A stretch of DNA of 64,000 nt, taken from Bimastos eiseni (taxonomy: Eukaryota; Annelida; Clitellata; Crassiclitellata; Lumbricidae). Each line of letters starts with the position of its first letter. The first letter of the stretch is position 1. Below the pieces are notes generated by a model. That model worked only from the letters and a program-made list of their open reading frames with translations, did not search any database and was not told the origin of the DNA. The position numbers were made by a program, and so were the translations under genes. Where the stretch lies: NCBI GenBank assembly GCA_959347315.1, contig OY365822.1:14956519-15020518 (forward strand), given 5' to 3'. Shown here in pieces: positions 12,513 to 23,900 of the stretch.

Positions 12513-12753
12513 CCCTTTGTATTATTCATTACTTCTTTGTATTATTCATTACTCCTATGTATTATTCATTACTCCTTTGTATTATTCATACTCTTTTGTA
12601 TTATTCATTACTCTTTTGTATTATTCACTACTCCTTTGTATTATCCATTACTCCTTTGCATTATTCATTACTCCTTTGTATTATTCATTACTCCTTCGTA
12701 TTATTCATTACTCCTTTGTATTATTCATTACTCCTTTGTATTATTCATTACTC
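12513..12753 (+). repeat. 20-bp minisatellite, about 12 units
   Basis: Tandem CTTTGTATTATTCATTACTC units with scattered substitutions and one shortened unit. The Tyr/Leu/Phe-rich open frames in all three + frames simply translate the repeat. There are no spacers, so this is not a CRISPR array. Confidence 0.95.
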
Positions 12754-12814
12754 CATAACTCTTCTCAAAAACAAGTCTTTAGCACAAACAAACACTTCTT
12801 GTCATTTCAACTCA

Positions 12815-14690
12815 TTCATGTAAGATAAAAAATTTCCGTCTAGACTTGAATAGGCGGATATTAAATGAGTGGAGTATCCAAATCGGAATATTATTCCAAA
12901 TTTTGGGACCCGTAAATTTTATGGATGCTGCCCGAATGTTGGTTCCTGCTAATGGAGTGAGGAGGGCGTGTGAAATTCTTAATGCATGCTGGTGCTCATT
13001 AGGCTTGGGTGGGAAATAGTTTTGGAATATCTGAGGCAGTAGATTATTAGAGTATTGATACATGAAAGTTCCAACTTGCAGCTTTCGGATCTGCTGTATT
13101 TTTTGTATGTTTCTATTCCTAAATTCCGATTCCGTGTGCACTCCATATGATTTATTAGCCAGAAATCTAATTGCTCTCTTATGTTAGATTTGTAAGTTGT
13201 TGAGGTTTGACTTATACTCAGTGGTCCGTATAATATTACCATACGTAAGATAAGGATAGATGAGAGTGAAGTATAGGGCTGAGCGTGTCTTTACAGGCAA
13301 AACCTTAGAAATTATAGACATTATACCTAGTGTTTTGGCAATTTGGGATGTTATTGCCGCTGTCCGTCCATGACAAGTATTGGTCTACATAGATTCCTAA
13401 AAACTTAGCCGAGAAAACCTGAGTAATGAGAGCATCCATAGTTCTTAAGAGTGGTACATAAATTAGCGGGGGCTTCCTATGGAATCTAAAAAGTATTAAA
13501 TTATTTTTATCTAAGTTAAGGATTAATGTGTTAGCACTGAACCATTCAGCTATATTCGCAGCTCACTATTGGTTTGATTTATCAACGTTTCTAGGCAAGG
13601 ATTGGAAATCAATAAGTTCGTATCATCAGCAAAGAGTACCAGAAATAGGTTAAGAGAAACATTTGGTAAATCATTAATATATAGAATGAGTAATAATGGT
13701 CCCAAATAGATCCTTGAGGAACCCCGTGTTTATTGGTAATAAATTAAAGAAGAAGACATTGTTGGAGCTGACTAGCTGTTAACTATCTTGAAGATAACTT
13801 ATGATCCAGTTACGTTGAGTGTTGCAAATTCCGTAGATAGATAAATTTAAAAAAGAATATTGTGGTCAGTTCAGGTCAGGTTTAGAAAGATACCAATTGA
13901 GTATTCGTTTTTATCCATAGCGGCTGAGATGTTGTCCTGCTTGGTAAGTATAGGCATGAAAGGTGAGTTGCCAGATCTGAACCCATACTGTGCAGTTACT
14001 GTAGACAAGACATTTGATTTTTTTATAAAGCTAGTGAGACGTTTGTGAATTGCTTCTTCATATATGTTTGAGAATATAGGTAGGATTGATATAGGCCTCT
14101 AATTTGAAGCGATATCTCTTGCGCCTTTTCGAAGATTGGGACGACTTTTGCAATTTTTAGCTCATCAGGAAAGATGCCCGATTTAAAGGAACATTTGATT
14201 ATCTCTGCCGAGATGCATATTAGGTAGGCTGGTGATAGCCATTATTGGGTCGACATCATCTATTTCCTTTGAATGAGAGAGCTTCAGACTCCTAGCTATT
14301 TGCATCACTTCATTCTGAGAGATTTCAGACAGTACAAAAGAATTGCATTTGGGTGAGATCATGAATTTTTCAATGGGCACATTGGACTCAGAGATCTTGC
14401 TAACTAGCGAGTGGGCAATATTTACAAAATAGTCTTGACTGTATTTGAAAAACTCCGCATCTAGAAAGTTTTTTCTGCTTGTAGCCTAATTTTTTTATGG
14501 TATTTATGTAGTTGTTGAATTTGGCTCAATCGGCTTCAGACGAATGCTGTATAAATCTCATATAAATTCGATTTTTTAGCACATGATTTTAAGAACCCCT
14601 GGGTCATCCAGACTTTTTTCAGCATAATTCGTTTGCTCATTTTGATTGTTACCCTAGAGAAGGCCCTATTTTATTCTCCTTAGTAGTTAG
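12815..14690 (-). mobile_element. Decayed antisense CR1-like retrotransposon
   Basis: Reading the - strand from 14,690 down gives a linker segment with ARSLKLSHSKEIDDVDP (about 14,290). Next come a GVPQGSI-like and LGPLL stretch (about 13,700) and the catalytic LFADDT (about 13,625). The C-terminus follows (GPKIWNNIP near 12,900, ending in a stop near 12,812). Frames change repeatedly. It resembles the element at 6,400-11,290 but is more diverged, and I do not see its 5' half. Confidence 0.75.
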
Positions 14691-14699
14691 GGATACCAT

Positions 14700-15290
14700 T
14701 ATCATATATATTTATATTTATGCATGTTACTTAGTTACATTCGATACGGATTCAAAATCTTATAGTGCCTAGGCAGATGGTCGTTACGCTAGTTCGTAAT
14801 TAAAACTTGATTGCTGGCTCAATGGATGGCTGATTGGATGGATGGATCGTTAGATGGATGAATGGACGGGCGGGTCACGAACAGCTTTATATTTGGATGG
14901 ATCGGTAATGAATGTCATGTTTTATTGACTTTATATTTATAAAAAATATTCAGTTAACTTTGTAGAAGCATACTTCCATAGCCCTATTTGGAATGCTTCT
15001 GTGTGGATGATGCAGAGTAAAGATTGCCATCTCTTCATTTTAACCCACGTTGTCATTTATAGTAAGAACGACAAGATCGTCGGCTCCACCGTTTGACTTA
15101 TGTCAGTCGTGTCTGGCAATTGAAAACTTTCACCGGTTCTTATTCGCTTCATGTCTTTCTGATGAATGACTTTTGCTGTTTCTCCTGTCACCGCAGATGG
15201 AAAATCATCTGATGTACGACATCGAAATATGAATATTTCGACATTGACTTTAAAGATAACGCCGCTGCCTCGCCGCAACGTGTGATTTAC
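14700..15290. other. Non-coding spacer
   Basis: Contains a GGATGGATCGTTAGATGGATG-like tetranucleotide patch near 14,825-14,880. The antisense open frame at 15,057-15,296 has no recognised domain. No gene supported. Confidence 0.4.
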
Positions 15291-15430
15291 ATTCATTCAT
15301 TCATTCATTCATTCATTCATTCATTCATTCATTCATTCATTCATTCATTCATTCATTCATTCATTCATTCATTCATTCATTCATTCATACTGGTTATATA
15401 GCGCCCATTCAAGAACCTATTTGGGAGTAC
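15291..15430 (-). repeat. (ATTC)n microsatellite joined to a LINE-type 3' end
   Basis: About 24 units of CATT/ATTC (15,291-15,388) are followed by GGTTATATAGCGCCCATTC. On the - strand this reads GGGCGCTATATAACC then (GAAT)n. That is the same 3'-end order seen at 18,400-18,435 and 25,577-25,615, so the array is an expanded retrotransposon tail. Confidence 0.75.
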
Positions 15431-17790
15431 TCCCAGTACAGCAAAGGCTAAAGAAAAATGATTTGGATGATTAATAAAAGATAGACGTATCTTGCGCTGG
15501 CGTCAATTACTGTCTCTCGCATTGCTTTTACTTCCATCGGTTCGCGTTGGCTCTTTAGATTGTCTCACCTCAAGTTGCAGAACCTTTCTTTAGAAAACCT
15601 TATCTAATAAGACCTTATCATATTCAGTCTTATCTTAAACAATTGTCTTAACGTATCTTACCGTATAAAACTTTAATTAAATACCTCACTTTATTAAAAC
15701 TTTAATACCCTTAGCTCAAAAAAGAACCTACTGGCCTTGACAAAACAGCAAACCAGAACAAGATAGAACGCTGTGAAGTAAAGAAAAAGTACGTGAAAAA
15801 AGACATTGAACACGATAATTACACAGGGACAGAAATACGGCACTGGATGCCATGATAACACCAGTAAGTCAATACCAGTGAATTAATGCCAGTGAATTAA
15901 TACCAGTGAATTAATCCGGAAACAACATAGCGTCAAAACATGTATACATGTAAGCATTGCATGCAAAAAATATAAAATACATACAGCCTAGCTTTTTAAA
16001 CCCACAATAAAACAGTTCGACGCTGGTACAAGTGGGTCGTAAAAAAGTTGTCATTCAGAAGATTCTGACAGCAAGTCACGATTCCGACATTGGACCTTCA
16101 GTGGTAATACGAGACCCATGCACTGTTGCCGAAAGACGCTACCAACGACATCCTGAGTAAATCATCTCTTCACCATTCACCACACTTGGCGCATTTGGCG
16201 ACACAGTCGAGTGAAAACTTTCGTCATGGTTCGTTGCCCACAAGTAGAACCAGAATCCAACGAATATGGGTCAGTGAAAGTGAATCTGAGGACAGCAGTC
16301 GATTTCTGGCATAAGAAGAAGGAAGGACAGACGCAATTGTCGTTTTGGAAGTAGACGCATTGACAGTTCTTGAAGGCAAGTAAAGTCTCTCATTTATTTA
16401 TTTGTTTTAGTATTCATTTAAGACACTTATTATGCTCTAAACGTCAGCAGATCTTAATCTGAAGCGTGACACAATATTATCGTAAATTATTTTCATGGTC
16501 GCTAAGCGGAGTTTGCTCAACCGGCGCGAAACCTCAATCGTTGGAAAAGAGTCACATGGAAATATCAAGTAGGAATGTAACTGGGCTTTTATGTAGCGCA
16601 TTTCAGTAACATTGAAAAACAGACAACGATATTGGATACGACGATTAAGCAGGAACAGAAATGCATCTTTGAGACGTTTTAAAAACATTCATTGCATGAA
16701 ACTCTTCTAGAAATAGACCCAACCACAATAAAACAGTTCAACAATGTTGTAAAAGTGTTGGTAGAAAAGAAGTAATGCAGAGGACAGCAAATCTGTCTGA
16801 GGTATTGACGCAGTTATTGATCTATGTAGCGTGATAAAGTCTGAGAGCATGGTCAATCCAATGCTGTATACATTTGGGGTTGAAAGTGAGTCGTATTGTG
16901 AAAAGTGGAGTTCCCGTGAGTGACCTAGCGAGAGACGACTGGTTAAGTTATTAGATAACTAAGTAAGCACATTCTTTATTTAGCCAATTGCATATCCGCA
17001 CTTTGGTGCACAATAGGTCTATATTTAAAGGTATAGCTATCTCTTTAAAAATAACTTTCGCGCTAGATTATGTGCCTGTCGATTAACAAGGGCACGCGGT
17101 CGTGGGTTTTACTTTTGTAATTCAATTCTTGTTCAGAAGCCAATCTCCTTTGATTCCTTATGCATTGTGCGCTGGATGGACTTCCTATAGTAAGTTCTAG
17201 TTAAGCAACTATAAACCCTCAGACGAGGAAATTGTTTTGGGTTGATTTGAGAATTGGCCGTCACTTTGAAGAATTTCAATCTAGTCCTATTACGACCCTT
17301 CTAAGTAATTTAGTCATCAAAACGTGCATGTACATGAAACAGAAAAAGCAAACCTCTGCCTAATTTTGAGATTAATGATTTAATGTATTGCCATTGCAAG
17401 ACTGTTCGGCTGTGGTCATAATTTTTATCGTGGATCAAGAGCATTACGATTGGTCCTCGTTTTAAGCAATCGACGCCACTTGGTCCAGATAAGTTAAGCA
17501 TGGTGCTGTAAACTCGAGGAGAGGAAGAAAATTCGCTCATTGGGCTCGACACGTTTGCTTGGGTCCCACATTGGTGGCTCCACCCCAGTTTTCTGCGCAT
17601 ATTATAGCTGCCGCTCTCTCAATAGTCTTAGTAGGTCTGCAAGGGACTTAACACTAAGCCATACTTTTTCAATCGTAGAGTGAACCAATGATTTTCGGAG
17701 TGACGCTATATCGCAATCGTGATTATATTCAAATTTTGAGCTCTGAAACTTCAAGATGTGAATGAATATAATATCTTTAATATGTTCGTG
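15431..17790. other. Non-coding spacer upstream of the PAN gene
   Basis: No convincing gene. A 15-bp ATACCAGTGAATTA word repeats about three times at 15,870-15,915. Antisense open frames at 16,437-16,688 and 17,310-17,600 are of chance-compatible length and carry no recognised motif. This stretch could hold distal promoter elements of the gene starting at 17,938. Confidence 0.4.
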
Positions 17791-17798
17791 TATAAATA
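17791..17798 (+). promoter_or_regulatory. Candidate TATA box of the PAN gene
   Basis: TATAAATA lies 140 nt upstream of the start codon at 17,938. In an AT-rich genome this is weak evidence alone. A possible 5'-UTR acceptor (TAACTTTCAG, ending near 17,846) would move the promoter upstream if it is used. Confidence 0.3.
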
Positions 17799-17937
17799 AA
17801 ATTGGTGATTATTAGTACAATAATTACTTATCTGTATAACTTTCAGAAGTTGCTGAAGTTGTCTTTCACGGGAGAGAAGTCAGTCTTCGTCTTCGGGTTA
17901 CTCGTCTGCGCCTTTCGTCCATCGCCCTCAACGCGAC

Positions 17938-18001
17938 ATGACAGGCACGTGGCTCTACGCTGCCTCCCTGCTGCTCCTCATCACTGGCCTCGATGCTCAA
18001 A
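17938..18001 (+). CDS. Exon 1: signal peptide
   Basis: ATG at 17,938 (purine at -3) opens 21 codons: a short polar start, a hydrophobic core (AASLLLLITG) and LDA then Q, a good signal-peptidase site. One base of the next codon follows before a consensus donor GTAAGT at 18,002. The phase-1 end matches the phase-1 acceptor at 21,983. It is too short to stand out as an open frame. Confidence 0.8.
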
Positions 18002-20210
18002 GTAAGTTCATCCGGTCGTTTCATCTGATGACTGATATATCTTACTACGACAACGATTTCTTTGTGTCGTGCTTATAAATCAATTCAATTTATTTCTTAC
18101 CTACTTGATTCGGTCTGAGTATGGGGCGCCATCTGCTGATGCATTATGCATCATTTAAATGTACCGGGTCACCGGTCTCTCCGCTCTAATGAGCGAGGCC
18201 TGCTCATTGTCCCATTTGCCCGTACAACTACTAAACAGAATCGTGCCTTCTCAGTGGTTTGCCCCTTGCTCTGGAGCACGCTCCCGTTGGCGTTGCGGTT
18301 GTCGCCAGAGGTCCACTCAGACTCCTGTTATACTCGCCTTACAACTGTTCTTTTTAGCCATGCTGGGGTCGGGAGCTCTCCTGAGTGATAGCCTTGTAGG
18401 GTCGCTATGTAAATCTTCGTAATGAATGAATGAATTAGACACAAGCGCAATAGAAGTTATTGAGCAATAAATAATGATAATAATAATGATGATGATGATA
18501 ATACTAACAACAGTAATAATAATAACAATGATTATGTTAATAATAATTATAATTGTTATTATTATTATTAATATTATTATTCGGCGCTGTATTAGACGTT
18601 TTATCGTCATCATCATCATCATTATCATAATAATAATTATTATTTTGTGCCCCGAGGTATACAGGATCCCTCAGGGACTTAGACGTAGAGATTGCTAGCT
18701 GTTATGCAATTTGTCTGGAAATGGCCATACTCGTCGTTGTTGTCCTGGTTGGTGAAAGTGCCTCGAAGTGCAACAGCGTTAAAGCGTTACATGGTTAGCA
18801 TGGTTATTATTATTATTATTGCTATAATAAAACAATTTAGTGTTGTCATAGCTGCATGAAAGAGCCTCTAAAGGCATCGGCATTGAATCGTTAGATGCAG
18901 ACTGATAGACGTTGATCCCGTCAATTAGCTAAGAGTCTGAAGCTTTCTCATTCGAAGGGAATAGATGATATCGACCCCATAATGGCTATCACCAGCCTGC
19001 CGGCTATAGCACGCAATGCGCACAGTCTTATGCGTCGACTGTCCAAGTCTTACCAGATTTGACTCGCTGTTGAGAACTGGACTTTGACTATATTGAACAT
19101 TGAATGAGGACTGCTTCCATGCATCGCGGCCGTTGAAATGAGGATGGCCTTGGAATTCGCTGTGCTGCTACGCTGGCACTTTTTGCCTTCTTGGCATCTG
19201 CTGCGATTATCAGACGAAGTCATAAGGATCGCAGTTGGAATTCGACTCGGAACGAAACTATCTGAGCCTCATTTGTGTCACTGTGGCGAGAGGGTCGACG
19301 CCAGAGGACTCCATGGTCAAGAAGAAACGAAGGCCGACAATAACGACACAGTATGCTCAATGACTTAATATGGAGATCGTTTCGAAGTGCAAGCATCCCT
19401 TCTCAGAAGGAACCCTTGAGCCTCAGCAGAGAAGATGACAAACGACCAGAAAGCGTCCTGTGGCTATGCGGCAGGTGCCTCACTTAGGATGTGACCGTTT
19501 CAGATACTTTACGACTTCACACCCGACCTTGGACATCAACTGGAGCCGGAGAAGAAGCAAACCGAGCAGCCATCGCCAAGAGAGCAAAGTACGCATCAAT
19601 CACCCGAACGCACGCATTTGTGACGATGGCACTGGAGACCAGCTGTGCTTGGAGTTGGGAGCGGTGGCCTAGTGGGATGTTCGTCGTCTTGCGTTCGGAG
19701 AATCGCCGGTTCGAACTCACCTCAGGTCATTGTGTAGCGACCTTGAACAAGTTGCTCACCCATAATAATATTGTTTGTGAGGAAGGTAATGGAAAACCAC
19801 CTCACCCATCTCGGGTGGCGTAAAGCCAATGAACCTGCCTTCGGGCAGAACACTCATCATCATCATCATTGGAGTTGGGACGAAGGCTAACCGATGTGAC
19901 TCATGACACACTCGAAACAAGCTACCTATTTCAAAGACTCTCGGTAGCTGTCCGGCGAGGAAATACCATCTGTTTTTCGTCAGCAATACCATTATAAATA
20001 ATTACATTCATAAAAATTATTATTTTTATTACTACTACAACTACTTCTCACCACTACTACAACTATTATTATTATTATTACTATTATTATTATTACTGTT
20101 ATAATTATTATTAATGAATGTAACTATCTATAGTGAGATCAGAAACTGACTGACTCTTACGTATAATAATAATGAACTAATGAGTCTTATTATTATTATT
20201 TTATTATTAC

Positions 20211-20278
<68 letters not shown>

Positions 20279-20859
20279 GACTATAGCTGCGCGAAAAAGC
20301 ATCTGAAGGCAACTGCATTGAAGCCCTGGATGCAGACTGACAATCGTTGGAACAAGTAGTTGGTTTCTCTAGGACCTTCTAGGGTCTCTGGTGACCTGTG
20401 TCAGGAGGCGAACCAAGTCTTTGATGAAGTCCATTCCGTCGTTGTTGACTGGGCTCATGGTCTCAAAGGCCAATGGAGAGTCCGGGGTTCCTTTAATGTT
20501 TGGGAAACCAGCGCGTGAGGCTACGACTGATTATGTCGTTTAATGCTGCGTGCCTGGCGGTTCGCCCTGGCCCAAGACCACAAGAAAGTCCGTGTGCGCC
20601 TTCCGCATTGACTCGTGATCCGCATGGGCATGCTTGTGGCTCACATATGCGTGTCCCCAGACGGAGACCAACCGAAATTCTGACAGCTTCGTCGTCTAGT
20701 CGAAGTCCACATGAAGTGACTGATAGGGCAAAGAGCCAATCTCCGGCATGCGGTGCTGCGGCTGCCTTGAATCGCGCCTGATGATATGGGTCGGATTGGG
20801 CAATGCTCAGCTCGGCGGCTGCCTTCTGTAGTAGCGGCTTGTCCCAGCTTGATCGCTTG

Positions 20860-20913
<54 letters not shown>

Positions 20914-23900
20914 TACTATTATCATCATTATTACTGTTATTAGTATTATTATCAATATTTTCAATATTGCAAGTACCAAACATTGTAGACACCAGAAGTA
21001 TAACCAGCGCCTGAAATGCCGTGCCAAAATACTATTGAGTACCTGAAGTACATGTACCTATGTAGGCCCACTTGAAATATAAGTTCAGCACTTCAAATAT
21101 GCCTAAAAAAATACCAGAGTGATAAAATGAATTTTTATTAATGTGCGTTCCATCTGAAACCAGTAAGCAGACAGATTCAGTCACGCGATCAGAAAGTAAT
21201 AACTGCAAGGGACTCGGTTCAGATCTGCTCTATATAATTCAGATGTGAGGTTCACAAAGGTTGGACAATCCAATAATTTTCACACCGAGCATTAATTACC
21301 TTTTCTTTAGGTTAAAGGTCTAGGTAGCTTAATGACTGCCTTACATACTAATTGAAGTAGCGTAAATGTAATGTAGGTCTACATGTAGCTGATAAAATTG
21401 GACTGGTAAGCTGCGTAATACGGTTTTTGCTGAGTTCATTAAACATCAACATTCATCTGCCTTGAAGGTTGTTGCGCTTCAACTACTTCACTTACACGGA
21501 TTGTCATGTCACTTTGCAAGAGACTCCTATTCTTAGACATACATACATAATAAAATAAGCTCAGTATGGCTAGCACTACATGTACATCGCATTACAGTAG
21601 AGACGGTTTTATCTACCAGCTTCTTTCCCATTGCCTTCTTCACATACAATTATGGGTGAGCAAGTTGTCCAAGGTCGCTACGCGGTGGCTTGAGGTCGAT
21701 TTGAACCGGCGACCATTTGGTTGCAAGGCACAGAACATTCATTTATTCTGAGAATTTATATAGCGACACTTCAAGAAGCCTACTCAGCCCAGCCACGATT
21801 AAAAAATGACGATGGTTGGGCCACTAGCAATGAAGGGCCCACAACGGAGAACATACCGCCGACGACGACGATATCAAATCGCAATTGTTTTGCATCGCAT
21901 TGTAAAATGATGCGTAAAATTCCTTTTCATTGTATTCAGATCATGTTAGCGAAGTTTAATTCCAACTGAATTTCCTTTTCAGATTGTTTTACAATGTATC
22001 CAATGTCACTCATATACGGTGGTATGCAAATCAGCAATGCAAGCACCTTGGCTGCGTGTCAGGCATATTGTCTCGCGTCACCAGGATGCGCTGGGATTGA
22101 TTGGTCGTGGAGCAACGCAGCAGGGAACCAGTGCTTTCGTCAGCAGACGCAAACGGGCAGAGTGTCAAACATGAATGGCGTTGATCATTATGACAACATT
22201 TGTTCATTTCAAAGTAATTATACACCACCAAACAAAACTCTGATCTAACGTGTGACCTTATTCTGCCTTAGCTCATCCTTTTGGATCTGATCTCATCTTA
22301 CTTCATCCGATTTTATCTGAACTTACATTATTTTCTCTAATCTGAATGGAGAAGATTTTATTCATTCATTCATTTCCGGAATTTTTATATAGCGGATCTT
22401 CACGAAACCTACTCCGAAGCGCTAATCTTACCTTTTGTGATCTTGTACTATCTTATCTTGTCCTTCTTTATCATATTTACGATTTCATATCCACCCATGT
22501 ACTTACGCTTTGTCCTGTGGAACTACACTTCTGGATATTGAATAGATCAGCGGTTTAGTTTTGGTGCGACATCGATTGATGCTTTATATACAAGACTTCT
22601 GTGAGAAGGAAATTGCTAGCTACGACAACCTAATGTACATATAAATAACTTACCCAGTAGCCTATACAAGCTCCTGATGTAGGGTCGACTAATAGTTGAT
22701 TGGATACCTGTCGCAGTTATTGTATGGCAAAGGAAAATGCTGTGATTTTTATCTTGTTAGATTCGAATTACATTTCCATTAAATTTACTCTAGATTGTAC
22801 TACAACTGTTTTATTTACTCAGATTCGACGCTAACAACTCTACCAGGCACAGGTGGTAAGTAGACGCCATTCTATTGGCCCCCTTAGCAAAACAGACGAA
22901 CTGCGACAGACATGCAAAAATTAGAAAACTATTTTCTTTATCGTCATCTCTTTCGCGTTCTTCCCGTTCTCATTCATCTTCAAATTTCAGTATTCTTCTT
23001 CGCATTTTACAGGGCAGTCTTAGTCTCATTATTCTTCTTTGCATTTCTTCTTTTTGGCGGTTTGGACGGACGGACAGAAAGAAGAATGGATGAAAAAGAA
23101 CGAATGAACCGAAAAACGGAAAAAAACGGATATAAAAACGGACGGATGGAAGAACGGACGGATGCACGAAAAAACTTACGGAAAAACTGACGGAAATACG
23201 GATGGATGGAAGAACAGACTGACGGACTGAAAAGCGGACTGTTGGAAGACCGTATGGACGTTTAAACGGACGAACGGACCGAAAAATCGACAGAAAACGG
23301 ATGCAGAAAGGGACGGATGGAAGTACGGACGGACGGACGGAAAACCGAACTAAAAAGTGGACGGAAAAGCGAATGAGTGGAAGACCGGATGGACGAAAAA
23401 GCGGACGCATGGAGGATAGGACGGACGGACGGAAAAACGGACGGAAAAACGGAATGAAAAGTGAACGGAAAAGCGGACGGGTGGAAGACCGGATGGACGG
23501 AATAACGGACGGGCTGAAAAATGGACGGAAAAGCGGACGGATGGAAGAACGGACTGACGAATGGATGATTGGATGGACGGGTTGATAAGTGGGATAAGCG
23601 CCAAACTTTCTTCATTTTGACAAGGTAGCTTGCAGAAATTCATCTCCAATTGCAATGTGGGAAAGGGTTTATCTAAAGTTTACCTATGCAAACCATGACT
23701 TCCAACTAAGCTCATTTCACCATTTAACCATTTCATTGCCAGGTGGAACTTGCTCTTTTTCGCAAGCTTACCCAAACACAAATATCTACGGTGGAATGGC
23801 TAACCCAGCGTCGTCCCTTACTGACTGCCAAGCGGCCTGTGCAATGAATTCCAGCTGTCAGGGAATCGATTGGGCGCCAGGCAACTCAGCTGGACAACAG

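Noticed and set aside
12513..12753. CRISPR-like regular array
   Set aside because: There are no spacers between the 20-bp units, and the context is eukaryotic.
12442..12828. Three overlapping Tyr/Leu/Phe-rich frames
   Set aside because: All translate the 20-bp minisatellite. A repeat not divisible by three gives open frames in every phase.
19661..19735. A functional tRNA gene (A- and B-box-like sequences)
   Set aside because: The tRNA-like part cannot be folded into a full cloverleaf by eye, is fused to SINE body and tail, and has a target duplication. It is a SINE promoter.
23262..23655. Ser/Val/Pro/Phe-rich antisense proteins of 100-146 codons
   Set aside because: Produced by the GGACGGA minisatellite in intron 3.
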